NCBI RefSeq assembly: GCF_014699035.1
Contig: NZ_JACXAA010000026.1
Span: 1-52,590 of the forward strand
DNA from: Spirosoma validum
GTDB lineage: Bacteria; Bacteroidota; Bacteroidia; Cytophagales; Spirosomataceae
Length of the DNA: 52,590 nucleotides
Reading direction: 5' to 3'
The notes below the pieces were generated by a model that saw nothing but the letters and a program-made list of their open reading frames with translations, was not told where the DNA came from and made no database searches. This document shows positions 8,706 to 17,567 of the stretch, piece by piece. Numbering within the stretch: position 1 is the first letter of the stretch; each line of letters begins with the position of its first letter. Position numbers and translations under genes: made by a program.

Positions 8706-9103
8706 TGGAGTATTTGCAGAAAGAGGATATTACCCGAATTAATTTCCTGACGATCAGGCATGTGGGTGGTAATTTTGTTCCACCCGCTAACTTTTTACAC
8801 GAAGAAAACCTAGATTATTTGCTTGAAGCCGTACAGGCTGAAATGTTCGGCGCACCTCTCTATCCAGATGTACACCAAAAAGCAGGCTTGTACTTTTTCA
8901 ATATTATCAGCAATCATATTTTTCAGGATGGCAACAAACGAACTGGTCTTGAAGCTGCGTTGCTGTTCCTTCAACTGAATGGGTACGATCTACTTGTTGA
9001 TGACGAACTTTTAATCAATTTCACCCTCGCTGTAGCGTCAGCTGAGTATACGCTGGAAACCGTGCAGGACTGGTTCAAGGATCATATTCAGGCCGTAGTT
9101 TAG
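8705..9103 (+). CDS. doc: Doc-family (Fic fold) toxin, death-on-curing type
   Basis: A 132-residue protein with the Doc version of the Fic motif, HIFQDGNKRTG (His71, Phe73, Asp75, Asn77, Lys78, Arg79), rather than the HPFxxGNGR of AMP-transferring Fic enzymes. Doc proteins inactivate elongation factor Tu by phosphorylation. The length fits Doc (about 126 residues). It overlaps the upstream antitoxin gene by one base, the standard antitoxin-first order. The N-terminal NFLTIRHVGGNFVPP is also Doc-like. It stands alone between unrelated envelope genes, so it may be a horizontally gained module. Confidence 0.85.
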   Translation: MEYLQKEDITRINFLTIRHVGGNFVPPANFLHEENLDYLLEAVQAEMFGAPLYPDVHQKAGLYFFNIISNHIFQDGNKRTGLEAALLFLQLNGYDLLVDDELLINFTLAVASAEYTLETVQDWFKDHIQAVV

Positions 9104-9175
9104 TTCGGTGTCGGTTTTGCCCGCTGGGTGTCACCCCGCTTTTCAGCGCTACGCAGTGCGCGCTCCAGAACGTGG

Positions 9176-10507
9176 TCAGGACCAGGTTTTCATGAGCTCT
9201 TTATAGAGATCGCGCACCTGCTGCTTTTCGTAATCGGTGTTCAGCGTCTGGTCGGCATAATCCATGAGCAGTTCGGCTTGCTGGCGTAGAATCGGCTTAC
9301 GGTCGTCTGTACAAACCGCTTCGTTGACTAAAGCCAGGGCCCGAAGCAATCGCCGGAGTACGGCGTGGTCGCCTTTCGCATTGATACGTGTCAGATCGAA
9401 CGCCAGTCGGATGTAATCATCGAAGTCCATACTCCGCACCAGTACCCGCAACTGCTTTCCGTCTGAGCGCAGCCTGGCCGGAAACGCGCTTCGGGCCAGT
9501 CGTTCGCTAACGGCACCCAGGTAATCGACAGCCATAATAGCGGTGGTTGTGTCGTTGATGCCGGGCGAGAGCGCTTTCAGCGCGATGTCGACCAACTGCT
9601 GAACGCCAAATGCTACGTCCTGCTCTATGTTCCGGTGCCGCCCAATGCTAACGTAATCCATCAGATCAGCGGGCCAGTCGGCTTCCTCAGGGTCGGCACG
9701 TTCCATGTCACTTCGGACACTAAAGAGCACCGTACCTTCGCCCACAAAGGCACCCATTTCTTTCTCAATACGTAACACAACCCGGTTTTTGGTAGCCCAG
9801 TTGAGTAAGCCGTTGGTATTAATCAACTGCAAATAACCCGACTGATTAGTCTTGACCGGATGCCAGCCCGTTTGTTCATCGGTATACTGTAAAGCGGCTT
9901 CAGCCTTTTTGGGGTCATCAATCGGTTCGCCAAACTGATCTGGAAACATCTTGGTGATGGCTTTGCCTGTTTCATTAAAAATATGCTGAAGAATTGTGCC
10001 GGTCTGGAGCGATTCGGCAATGTGATGAATAAAGAAAATCAGAGCCGCTACTCCCCCCAACGCCAGCAGCAGGCCAACTAACACCGCCGTAGACGGCACA
10101 AACTTCATCTCGTCGCTACCCCGAATGGTACCCAGCACAATCAGGCAGTAGGCAAAAACACCCACGAAATAACCCATGACGACCTGATTGACGCGGTCGC
10201 GCATGAAGTTACGCAGCACTCTGGGCGAGTATTGACTGCTTACCTGCGAAATGGTGGATAGCGTGAGCGAGAAGGCCAGTGCCGCTACGGTCAGCATGGA
10301 GCCCGAAATAGCCGACAACATCCCTCGGGCACCCTCGGCCCCCGACGCAAACAGCAGCGGGAACTGTTTGGCACCATGCCAACTGGTCGTCGCATCAAAC
10401 TCAACCAGCCCGTAGGCTAGCCCAAAGGAGAACAGGACCATCAGGCCCGGCACAAACCAGAGGGATTCCTGCACTTGTTGCCAATACTGTCGAAATCGGG
10501 TTGGCAT
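9176..10507 (-). CDS. DUF2254 family membrane protein
   Basis: Starting at ATG 10507 the protein has 443 residues (MPTRFRQYWQQVQESLWFVPG). A longer open frame to 10591 adds 28 residues not expected for the family. Four hydrophobic segments fill the first 180 residues, including SGSMLTVAALAFSLTLSTIS and YFVGVFAYCLIVLGTIRG. A large soluble domain follows with SPGINDTTTA, the best-kept DUF2254 motif. These are inner-membrane proteins of unknown function. Confidence 0.85.
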   Translation of the reverse strand: MPTRFRQYWQQVQESLWFVPGLMVLFSFGLAYGLVEFDATTSWHGAKQFPLLFASGAEGARGMLSAISGSMLTVAALAFSLTLSTISQVSSQYSPRVLRNFMRDRVNQVVMGYFVGVFAYCLIVLGTIRGSDEMKFVPSTAVLVGLLLALGGVAALIFFIHHIAESLQTGTILQHIFNETGKAITKMFPDQFGEPIDDPKKAEAALQYTDEQTGWHPVKTNQSGYLQLINTNGLLNWATKNRVVLRIEKEMGAFVGEGTVLFSVRSDMERADPEEADWPADLMDYVSIGRHRNIEQDVAFGVQQLVDIALKALSPGINDTTTAIMAVDYLGAVSERLARSAFPARLRSDGKQLRVLVRSMDFDDYIRLAFDLTRINAKGDHAVLRRLLRALALVNEAVCTDDRKPILRQQAELLMDYADQTLNTDYEKQQVRDLYKELMKTWS

Positions 10508-10647
10508 TTGAAAAAAAGAAAGTCTACTGATCAAACCCGTCAGCTTCCGAAGCGATAGAATCGATTTGTAGTAGAGACAAAAATCGATCAATCAGCGGAT
10601 TTTACGACTCCATAAAATCGTAGGAAATAATAGCTTGATAACCGCTT

Positions 10648-11223
10648 TTAACGCACAATCGGGCCTTTGTTCACAATTCGCTGCAGGACTCGGTTAATGG
10701 AATAGACGACGCCGTTGGTGGCTCGAATATCGGCCTGCAAAACTTCGGCTACCGTACCCCGGCCGTCTTTGATCGTGATGTCATTCCCTTGTTTATGAAC
10801 GACCAGGATTTGCCCGGTTAGGTTCGTTAAATTCTGGCCGTCTTTCAACTGATCGGACGTCAATCTACCTTTCACGACGTGGTACGCCAGAAACTGGATG
10901 AGTCGTTGTTTGCTCGACGGCAGCAGGAGTTCGCTCAACTCACCATCCGGAAGTTCGGAGAACGCTACGTTCGTAGGCGCAAATACGGTGTATGGACCTT
11001 TCCCATTCGCCTGTTGCAGTAGACCCGATGCTGTCAGCAATTGAAGCAACGTAGTGTGCTCCGCTGATTTAGTTGCGCTGAGACCCAGACTGGTGCCGGT
11101 CTTTACACCACTGGCTTTCAGGTCGGTAGCCGATGAAGGCATGGTTTGAGCAAGGGAAGGTTTGGCCAGAACCAGTAAGGCCAGGCTAAAAAAGCCAAAT
11201 AGGAGACGATTAGGTAATTTCAT
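10648..11223 (-). CDS. Secreted fasciclin (FAS1) domain protein
   Basis: A 191-residue protein with a signal peptide (LLFGFFSLALLVLAKPSLAQ) and one FAS1 domain (about 55-185). Visible hallmarks are GPYTVFAPTNVAF (motif H1-like), LIQFLAYHVVKGRL (the H2 region with the YH pair), DITIKDGRG, and the ending ATNGVVYSINRVL. Single-FAS1 proteins are periplasmic or extracellular and take part in adhesion. It follows the RND outer membrane factor gene on the same strand (95-base gap), so read-through transcription is possible. Confidence 0.92.
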   Translation of the reverse strand: MKLPNRLLFGFFSLALLVLAKPSLAQTMPSSATDLKASGVKTGTSLGLSATKSAEHTTLLQLLTASGLLQQANGKGPYTVFAPTNVAFSELPDGELSELLLPSSKQRLIQFLAYHVVKGRLTSDQLKDGQNLTNLTGQILVVHKQGNDITIKDGRGTVAEVLQADIRATNGVVYSINRVLQRIVNKGPIVR

Positions 11224-11318
11224 GACTGAACGTTGAGAAAAATGAGTTGGTAAGCGCAGAAGCGTTCACTACGTGTGAACACGGTATTTTACGGAATGGT
11301 TATTTTACCCTATAGGGC

Positions 11319-12773
11319 CTATTGCCAGCCGCCACCCAGCGCCCGGTATAAATCCGTAAGCGATAGAAATTGAGCCTGTTTGGTATTGATCAGGGCCAGC
11401 TCGGCTTCCAGTACGCTACGTTGCGCGGTGATCACTTCCAGATACGAAGCATACCCGCTGGAAAACAGATCCTTCGACGTGGTAACGGCCTGTTGCAGCA
11501 CCGCCACTTCCTGCGCCTGTACGTCAGCGACTTGCCGGTAGTTCTCGACCCCGCGCAGATTCGTCGTCACTTCGCTGAAACCCGTCAGGATCGTCTGCCG
11601 ATACCGGTAGAGCCCTTCACTCGCCTGCGCCACTGCCTGGCGATAATTTCCTTTTAGAAAACGCCGGTTGATGATGGGCCCCGATAGTCCGCCCAGCAGA
11701 CCGGCGGCAATGGAAGCGGGGTTAAACAGGACCGCTGTCCGGAAAGCATTCAGGCCTACATACGCATTCAGGTTCAGGCTTGGTAAAAACTCCGCCCGCA
11801 CTACGTCGACATCCACATGAGCCGCCTGCAATTCGAGTTCAGCCTGCCGGATGTCGGGTCGGCGAATGAGCATCTGCGCCGGAATCCCCGTCAGTACCTG
11901 ACCCGGTAATTCGCGCATCTGGAGCGACTGCCCCCGAGCAATGGGCCCCGGATAACGACCCAGCAGGCGGTTCAACTGGTTTTCGTTCTCGATGATCTGC
12001 TGGCGCACCCGTCCCTGCCGACTGCGGGTATTGAGCAACTGGGCTGAAAATTGCTGAACGGCCAGTTCCGTCACCCGGCCCGCTTCTTTCTGAATCCGAA
12101 CCAGTTCGAGCGCGTTCTGCTGGAAGTCGATGTTTTTCTGTATGATTTCCAGTTCACCGTCTAACGCCAGTAAGGTGTAATAGTACCGGGCGGCTTCAGC
12201 CACTAAGGACGTAATAACCGCATGTCGCCCTTTTTCGGATGCCAGCAAGCGCAGATAGGCCGCTTTCTTCCGGTTGCGGAGTTTGCCCCAGATGTCCACC
12301 TCCCACGTACTGCGGGCACCCAGAAAATAATCGGGGGTAGGGGTTGGGATTAGTTCATTGCCCCGAATGTTCTCCGACAGGTTAGTATCAAAATTCCCGA
12401 CGCCGTTCATGGAATATTTCCCGTATCGGTCTACCCCCGCCGACGCTACGGCGTTGACCTGGGGTGCCAGAAACCCGCGATTGTACTCAAAAGCACCCCG
12501 CGCGGCTTCAATACGTTGTGTTGCGATACGCAGGTCCAGATTTTCCGCCAGCGCCGTGTCGATGAGCTGCACCAGATTCGGGTCGGCAAAGAACGTTCGC
12601 CAGTTCTGACTGGCAATGCCCATCGAATCTGTATGACCAGCAAATGAAACAGGGATGGGCCGGGCCGTTGGCTGGAGCAATGGTTTGGGTAACTGACAAC
12701 TACTCAGTAAACCAATACTCAGCAGAAAATAACAACTGATTCGGAATGATCTAGGAATGAATAACGGTGCCAT
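11319..12773 (-). CDS. RND efflux outer membrane factor (OprM/NodT type lipoprotein)
   Basis: From ATG 12773 the protein has 484 residues with a lipoprotein signal peptide (SCYFLLSIGLLSSCQ; lipid-bearing Cys26). A longer frame to 12890 lies inside the pump gene and lacks a signal peptide. Two repeated outer membrane factor halves follow; recognisable parts are NLDLRIATQRIEAARGAF, STWEVDIWGKLRNRKKAA, RRPDIRQAELELQAAHVDV and YLEVITAQRSVLEAEL. It forms the trimeric outer membrane duct of the pump. The start overlaps the end of the pump gene by 23 bases, so the two are translationally coupled. Confidence 0.93.
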   Translation of the reverse strand: MAPLFIPRSFRISCYFLLSIGLLSSCQLPKPLLQPTARPIPVSFAGHTDSMGIASQNWRTFFADPNLVQLIDTALAENLDLRIATQRIEAARGAFEYNRGFLAPQVNAVASAGVDRYGKYSMNGVGNFDTNLSENIRGNELIPTPTPDYFLGARSTWEVDIWGKLRNRKKAAYLRLLASEKGRHAVITSLVAEAARYYYTLLALDGELEIIQKNIDFQQNALELVRIQKEAGRVTELAVQQFSAQLLNTRSRQGRVRQQIIENENQLNRLLGRYPGPIARGQSLQMRELPGQVLTGIPAQMLIRRPDIRQAELELQAAHVDVDVVRAEFLPSLNLNAYVGLNAFRTAVLFNPASIAAGLLGGLSGPIINRRFLKGNYRQAVAQASEGLYRYRQTILTGFSEVTTNLRGVENYRQVADVQAQEVAVLQQAVTTSKDLFSSGYASYLEVITAQRSVLEAELALINTKQAQFLSLTDLYRALGGGWQ

Positions 12774-15700
12774 TGACGTGCGGTTGAGTGGATAAAACAG
12801 CCGGCTTGGTGTCGGCCTTCTGACTAGTATGGTCCTGGGGTTCGTCATCAGCCGGTTTATTCGAACCGAACCGTTCGGCGAGTTTGGCAAAGAAGACGTA
12901 TAGACCGGGCACGATGATCAGCCCGAACAACGTACCGGTAAACATCCCGCCAGCCGCTGCCGTCCCGATGGACCGATTGCCCAGCGCGCCCGCCCCCGAT
13001 GCCATACAGAGCGGAATCAGCCCCGCGATAAATGCGAACGAGGTCATCAGAATCGGACGTAATCGCGAGACGGCTCCTTCTACGGCAGCGTCCAGAATCG
13101 GTAAGCCTTCGCGCTGGCGCTGGCTGGCAAATTCGACAATCAGAATCGCGTTTTTACCCAATAGCCCGATGAGCATCACCAAGGCCACCTGCGCGTAGAT
13201 GTTGTTTTGCAGACCCATCAGTTGTAGAAAGAAAAACGAGCCGAAGATGCCGGTCGGTAAGGACAGCAGAACGGAAAGGGGCAGCAGCAAACTTTCGTAC
13301 TGCGCCATCAGCAGGATATAGACGAACACCAGACAGATCGCAAAAATGTACAAAGCCTGGTTGCCCGATTCGACCTCTTCCCGCGACATGCCCGACCACT
13401 CGTAGCCGTAGCCTTTGGGCAACGTCTGAGCGGCCACCTCCTGAACGGCCCGAATTGCATCACCGCTACTGTAGCCGGGCGTAGCGTCCCCGTTGATCAT
13501 CGCCGAGGTATACATGTTGTACCGGGTGATCTGTTCGGGACCATAGACGCGCTCCAGCCGGATGAAGTTGGAATAGGGAACCATTTCGCCCTGATCGTTC
13601 TTGACGCGCATGTTCAGGACATCTTCGGGTTTGGTCCGGTAGCTGGGCGCAGCCTGCACCATCACCTTATACATTTGCCCGAACCGGATAAAGTTGGACG
13701 CGTAATAGCTGCCCATCATCGTTTGCAGCGTACTCATGGCGTTGTCGATGGAGACCCCTTTCTGAGACGCTTTTTCCTGATCGACGTGCAGTAAATATTG
13801 CGGGAAACTCGGATCGAAACTGGTAAAGGCATCGCTGATTTCGGGGCGCTTTTTTAAAGCTGCGATAAAATTCTGGGCCACTTTAGCGGTTTCCGTGAGG
13901 TCGCCACTACGTCCCCGGTCCAGCATACGCAGTTCAAATCCGCTTGAATTACCGAAGCCTGGAACGGTTGGTGGCGGGAAGAACTGAATCGTGGCATCGG
14001 TAATGGTTTTGGTTTTTTCTTCCAGCGTAGCAATCAACGCCTGCATCGACTCTTTGCGCTCATCCCAGTGCTTGAGGTTAATCATCCCCATGCCGTAGGA
14101 AGCCCCCGCGCCATCGGTCATCAGGCTATACCCCGCCAGCGTCGATACGTTCTCGACCGATTCCTGTTCGGAAGCAATCGCTTCGATGGCGTCCAGCACT
14201 TTTTCGGTTCGGTCGACGGTCGCGCCGACGGGGGTTGTTACGTTGACGTAAATCATGCCCTGATCTTCGGTTGGAATGAACCCACTGGGCAGGATGGTAC
14301 TAACGCCCCAGGTGCCGAGAATGAACAGCAATAACAGCCCCCACGTAATACTGCTCCGATTCGCAATCCGACGGAGCAGGCTCTGATACGTGCTCGCCAG
14401 GGCTTCGTACCCCCGGTTGAATTTAGCAAAGAACCCGCCCAGCAATCCTTTTTGCTCGCCATGAACGGGACGGAGCAGAATAGCGCATAACGCGGGCGTG
14501 AGTGTCAGGGCGTTAACGCCGGAAATGACAATGGCAATCGCCAGCGTGAGCGAGAATTGCCGGTAGAAAATGCCGACCGGCCCCGTCATGAACGCTACGG
14601 GCACGAACACGGCGGACATAACCAGTGTAATAGCCACAATGGCGCTGGCAATCTCGCCCATCGCTGCGAACGTAGCGGCTCGCGGTGATAAATGACCGCC
14701 ATCGGCACCCGGCTCTTCCATTTTGGCATGAACGGCCTCAACCACCACAATGGCGTTATCGACCACAATGCCGATGGCCAGTACCAGGGCAAACAGCGTG
14801 AGCAGATTGATGGAAAAACCGATCGAACTCATAAAGGCGAACGTACCAATCAGGGCCACCGGAACGGCCAGCGCGCAGATCAGTGTGGAACGCCAGTCCT
14901 GTAGAAACAGAAACACAATGATGAATACCAGCACAAAGGCTTCCATCAGGGTGCGGACCACTTCGTGAATGGATGCGTCCAGAAAGCGCGATACGTCGTA
15001 GGCATAATTATAGGTCATGCCTGCCGGAAAGGAGCTTTCTTTGAGTTCGGCCATCCGCGTTTTAACGGCCGCAATTACGTCGCTGGCGTTGGAACCGGGC
15101 CGCTGTTTGAGCATGATCGACGCCGATGGGCGACCGTCGTTCTTGGACAATACGCCATAATCCAGTGAACCAAACTCAACCTCGGCCACATCTTTTAGTC
15201 GGAGCAGCGAACCGTCGGCGTTGGCGCGCAGAATAAGATTTTCGTATTGCGCTGGTTCAAAAAACTTACCGGTATAACGCAGTACGTATTGCAGCGTCTG
15301 GGGAGCCTGGTCGGCGCTTTCGCCCGCTTTGCCGGGGGCGGCTTCAACGTTCTGCTTACGAATCCCGGCCACTACTTCATCCGGCGAGATGTCGTAGGCC
15401 GTCATCCGGTCGGGTTTGAGCCAGACCCGCATGGAATAATCGCGGCTACCCATAATGGCGGCAAAACCAACGCCGTCGATCCGCTTGAGTTCGGCCAGTA
15501 CGTTGATGTCGGCAAAGTTGTAAATGAACTTTTCGTCTACTTTGGGGTCGTCGCTGACGATGTTGAGGTACAGCAGCATACTGTTCACTTCCTTTTCGGT
15601 TACGACCCCGGCTTTAATCACTTCTTCGGGCAGTTCGTCCATCACGGTCGTCACGCGGTTCTGCACGTTCACGGCCGCCAGGTCAGGGTCGGTACCTACT

Positions 15701-15984
15701 TTAAAGAAAACGGTGATCAGTGTAGTACCGTCATTCCCCGAAATCGAGGTCATGTAGGTCATGTTAGGCACCCCATTGATGGCTCGCTCGAGCGGGGTAG
15801 CTACGGTCTTAACGCACACATCGGCGCTGGCACCGGTGTATCTGGTCGTTACCGTCACCGAAGGCGGTACAATGTCGGGAAACTGCGTAACGGGCAGACC
15901 CGTCAGGGCCAGCACGCCCAGCAAAACAATCAGGACGGATATAGCCGTGGAGAGTAAGGGCCTTTTTATGAAGGTGTTAAACAT
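12751..15984 (-). CDS. RND multidrug efflux pump, HAE1 family (AcrB-like)
   Basis: A 1077-residue pump with the family start MFNTFIKRPLLSTAISVLIV, two large periplasmic loops and 12 membrane segments. The fourth membrane segment reads LAIGIVVDNAIVVVEAV, so the AcrB Asp407-Asp408 pair is Asp409-Asn410 here. The matching lysine is kept in LLGKNAILIVEF. It exports drugs, bile-like compounds or solvents from the periplasm using the proton gradient. It is the middle gene of adaptor-pump-outer membrane factor. A 99-base palindromic element separates it from the adaptor. Confidence 0.95.
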   Translation of the reverse strand: MFNTFIKRPLLSTAISVLIVLLGVLALTGLPVTQFPDIVPPSVTVTTRYTGASADVCVKTVATPLERAINGVPNMTYMTSISGNDGTTLITVFFKVGTDPDLAAVNVQNRVTTVMDELPEEVIKAGVVTEKEVNSMLLYLNIVSDDPKVDEKFIYNFADINVLAELKRIDGVGFAAIMGSRDYSMRVWLKPDRMTAYDISPDEVVAGIRKQNVEAAPGKAGESADQAPQTLQYVLRYTGKFFEPAQYENLILRANADGSLLRLKDVAEVEFGSLDYGVLSKNDGRPSASIMLKQRPGSNASDVIAAVKTRMAELKESSFPAGMTYNYAYDVSRFLDASIHEVVRTLMEAFVLVFIIVFLFLQDWRSTLICALAVPVALIGTFAFMSSIGFSINLLTLFALVLAIGIVVDNAIVVVEAVHAKMEEPGADGGHLSPRAATFAAMGEIASAIVAITLVMSAVFVPVAFMTGPVGIFYRQFSLTLAIAIVISGVNALTLTPALCAILLRPVHGEQKGLLGGFFAKFNRGYEALASTYQSLLRRIANRSSITWGLLLLFILGTWGVSTILPSGFIPTEDQGMIYVNVTTPVGATVDRTEKVLDAIEAIASEQESVENVSTLAGYSLMTDGAGASYGMGMINLKHWDERKESMQALIATLEEKTKTITDATIQFFPPPTVPGFGNSSGFELRMLDRGRSGDLTETAKVAQNFIAALKKRPEISDAFTSFDPSFPQYLLHVDQEKASQKGVSIDNAMSTLQTMMGSYYASNFIRFGQMYKVMVQAAPSYRTKPEDVLNMRVKNDQGEMVPYSNFIRLERVYGPEQITRYNMYTSAMINGDATPGYSSGDAIRAVQEVAAQTLPKGYGYEWSGMSREEVESGNQALYIFAICLVFVYILLMAQYESLLLPLSVLLSLPTGIFGSFFFLQLMGLQNNIYAQVALVMLIGLLGKNAILIVEFASQRQREGLPILDAAVEGAVSRLRPILMTSFAFIAGLIPLCMASGAGALGNRSIGTAAAGGMFTGTLFGLIIVPGLYVFFAKLAERFGSNKPADDEPQDHTSQKADTKPAVLSTQPHVNGTVIHS

Positions 15985-16027
15985 AGTTAGGACGTACTAC
16001 TGGTTATAGTATTTATACGTTGACGTC

Positions 16028-16126
16028 TTTGTCATGCTGACGAAGGAAGCATCTTCGGATGAGACCTGTTTCGTTATTAGCGGAGCTGCTTCGGCACCGG
16101 CCGCCCGGCTTCGCCAGCATGACAAA
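16028..16126. repeat. REP-like palindromic element inside the RND operon
   Basis: The outer arms TTTGTCATGCTG (16028-16039) and CAGCATGACAAA (16115-16126) are perfect complements, and after one mismatch the inner CGAAG/CTTCG also pair. GTCATGCTGACGAAGGAAGC resembles dispersed palindromic repeats common in Bacteroidota intergenic DNA. It lies between the adaptor stop and the pump start and is therefore transcribed in the operon. It could shape transcript processing or stability. Confidence 0.65.
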
Positions 16127-16142
16127 ATATGGCCTGGATTGA

Positions 16143-17279
16143 TTAGCGAGCTGATGCGTACATGGCTTGTAAGCTCTTGGTGGGCAATGTTTTAGGGTTG
16201 ATCTTCATGCCGTCTTTTAGGCTTTGGATACCTTCGTAGACAATCCGGTCACCGGGTTTAAGACCCGACTGAACGATGTACAACTGATCGACCCGACTGC
16301 TGGGAATAAAACTCCGGGCTTTTACTCGGTTGGCCGCATCGACCACGTAGACGAAATTTTTATCCTGCACTTCGAAGACGGCTTTTTGCGGGACCAGCAA
16401 GGCATCGTCTACATCGGTTTCCAGGCGAATTTTACCCGTAGCGCCGTGTCGAAGCAGTCGTTTCGGATTCGGGAACGTAGCCCGGAAAGCAATCGTACCG
16501 GAGTTGTCTTCAAATTCAGTCTCGGTGGTTTCGATTTTGCCTTTGTACGCATAAGGCGAATCGTCGGCCAAGAGCAGCTCAACTTCCCGAACGGTCGCCT
16601 TTTCGGGGTCGAGTCGTTTTTTGATGAAAGACAGGTATTCTTTCTCCGATACGTTGAAATACGCGTACATCTCCCGAAGGTCGGAGATCGAGGTGAGCAG
16701 GGCGCCCTCCTCAATCAGGCTGCCCCGTTTGAATGGGATGCGATTGATTACCCCGTCGAAGGGCGCCCGGATGCTGGTCAGTGATACGTGGAATCGGGCT
16801 TTGGCTAAGGCGGATTTGGCGCCGTTTATACCCGCTTTAGCCGTTTCTACTTTCGATTTGGCAAGTTTCAGTTCCGAGGGCGATATGACGTTTTTATCAA
16901 CGAGTAGCTTCACGCGGCCCATTTCAACCTCCGCAGACTCTTCCTGTGCGACGGCACTCTCCAGGCTAGACTGCGCCCGGTCTACTTCGACCTGATACTC
17001 AGTAGGATTGAGCTGGAACAGCAACTGGCCTTTGTGAACGGGTTGGCCTTCATCGACTGAAATTTTATCCAGGTAACCCGCCACCCGGGCGCGAACCTCT
17101 ACGTTCTGCACCGCTTCGAGATTACTGGCGTAATCGTGGTCGAGGGTGGCGTCCTGCTTTGTCAGTTGAATGACCGGAAGCGTTGGTATGGAGGCTTCCT
17201 GCTTTTTTTCGCTTTTCGCCGAGCAGGAAGCCAGGAAAGCGCCGATGAGCAGGGCAAGTATGCCTGAGTAAGGTTGCAT
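16143..17279 (-). CDS. RND efflux periplasmic adaptor (AcrA-like membrane fusion protein)
   Basis: A 378-residue lipoprotein (signal ILALLIGAFLASC, lipid-bearing Cys19). The biotinyl-lipoyl halves are seen at NVEVRARVAGYLDKISVDEG and FDGVINRIPFKRGSLIEEG, flanking a helical hairpin (about 85-160, with SPSELKLAKSKVETA). A beta-barrel and a membrane-proximal domain follow (LVPQKAVFEVQDKNFVYVV). It links pump and outer membrane duct. It is the first gene of the operon, and the phased TTAGA array at 17390 lies 111 bases upstream. Confidence 0.95.
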   Translation of the reverse strand: MQPYSGILALLIGAFLASCSAKSEKKQEASIPTLPVIQLTKQDATLDHDYASNLEAVQNVEVRARVAGYLDKISVDEGQPVHKGQLLFQLNPTEYQVEVDRAQSSLESAVAQEESAEVEMGRVKLLVDKNVISPSELKLAKSKVETAKAGINGAKSALAKARFHVSLTSIRAPFDGVINRIPFKRGSLIEEGALLTSISDLREMYAYFNVSEKEYLSFIKKRLDPEKATVREVELLLADDSPYAYKGKIETTETEFEDNSGTIAFRATFPNPKRLLRHGATGKIRLETDVDDALLVPQKAVFEVQDKNFVYVVDAANRVKARSFIPSSRVDQLYIVQSGLKPGDRIVYEGIQSLKDGMKINPKTLPTKSLQAMYASAR

Positions 17280-17389
17280 AAAGAAAGTTGGTCAGAACGA
17301 TGAATAGGTAGCGCTACAAACGGTAGCCTGACAAGCAGACTACTCCGTTAGCTACCGATGCAAATACGCCCGCACAAGTAAAGACCAGC

Positions 17390-17416
17390 TTAGAAAATTA
17401 TTAGAATTTGCTTAGA
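17390..17416. promoter_or_regulatory. Phased TTAGA array, site 2 (RND operon)
   Basis: TTAGA half-sites start at 17390, 17401 and 17412, exactly 11 bases apart, with the core TTAGAATTTGCTTAGA. The array is 111-137 bases upstream of the adaptor start. Weaker TTAGG and TTAAA words follow at 17426 and 17442, the first out of phase. Confidence 0.7.
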
Positions 17417-17497
17417 GGTGAAGAATTAGGGTTGATTCGACTTAAAAAAGCACAAAATTTTTCGCCCGAATGGACGTGGCCGGGGAGTTGTATTTAG

Positions 17498-17540
17498 GGA
17501 AAAGAAAACCGCTACCCGGAATCAGAGCCCCGGTAGCGGT
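17498..17540 (-). terminator. Rho-independent terminator of the TPR gene
   Basis: On the minus strand ACCGCTACC and GGTAGCGGT (plus coordinates 17532-17540 and 17508-17516) form a 9-bp G+C-rich stem. It is followed by TTTTCTTTT. It lies 28 bases after the TPR stop codon and insulates the RND operon from it. Confidence 0.75.
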
Positions 17541-17567
17541 AAGATAGTTCAACTATGAAAAAAGTAA

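Noticed and set aside
10597..10618. GATTTTA/TAAAATC inverted repeat after the fasciclin gene as a terminator
   Set aside because: A+T-only 7-bp stem without a T-run; too weak to support a terminator.
15247..15957. 236-codon open frame opposite the RND pump gene
   Set aside because: Antisense shadow of the pump gene, caused by codon bias; no domains.
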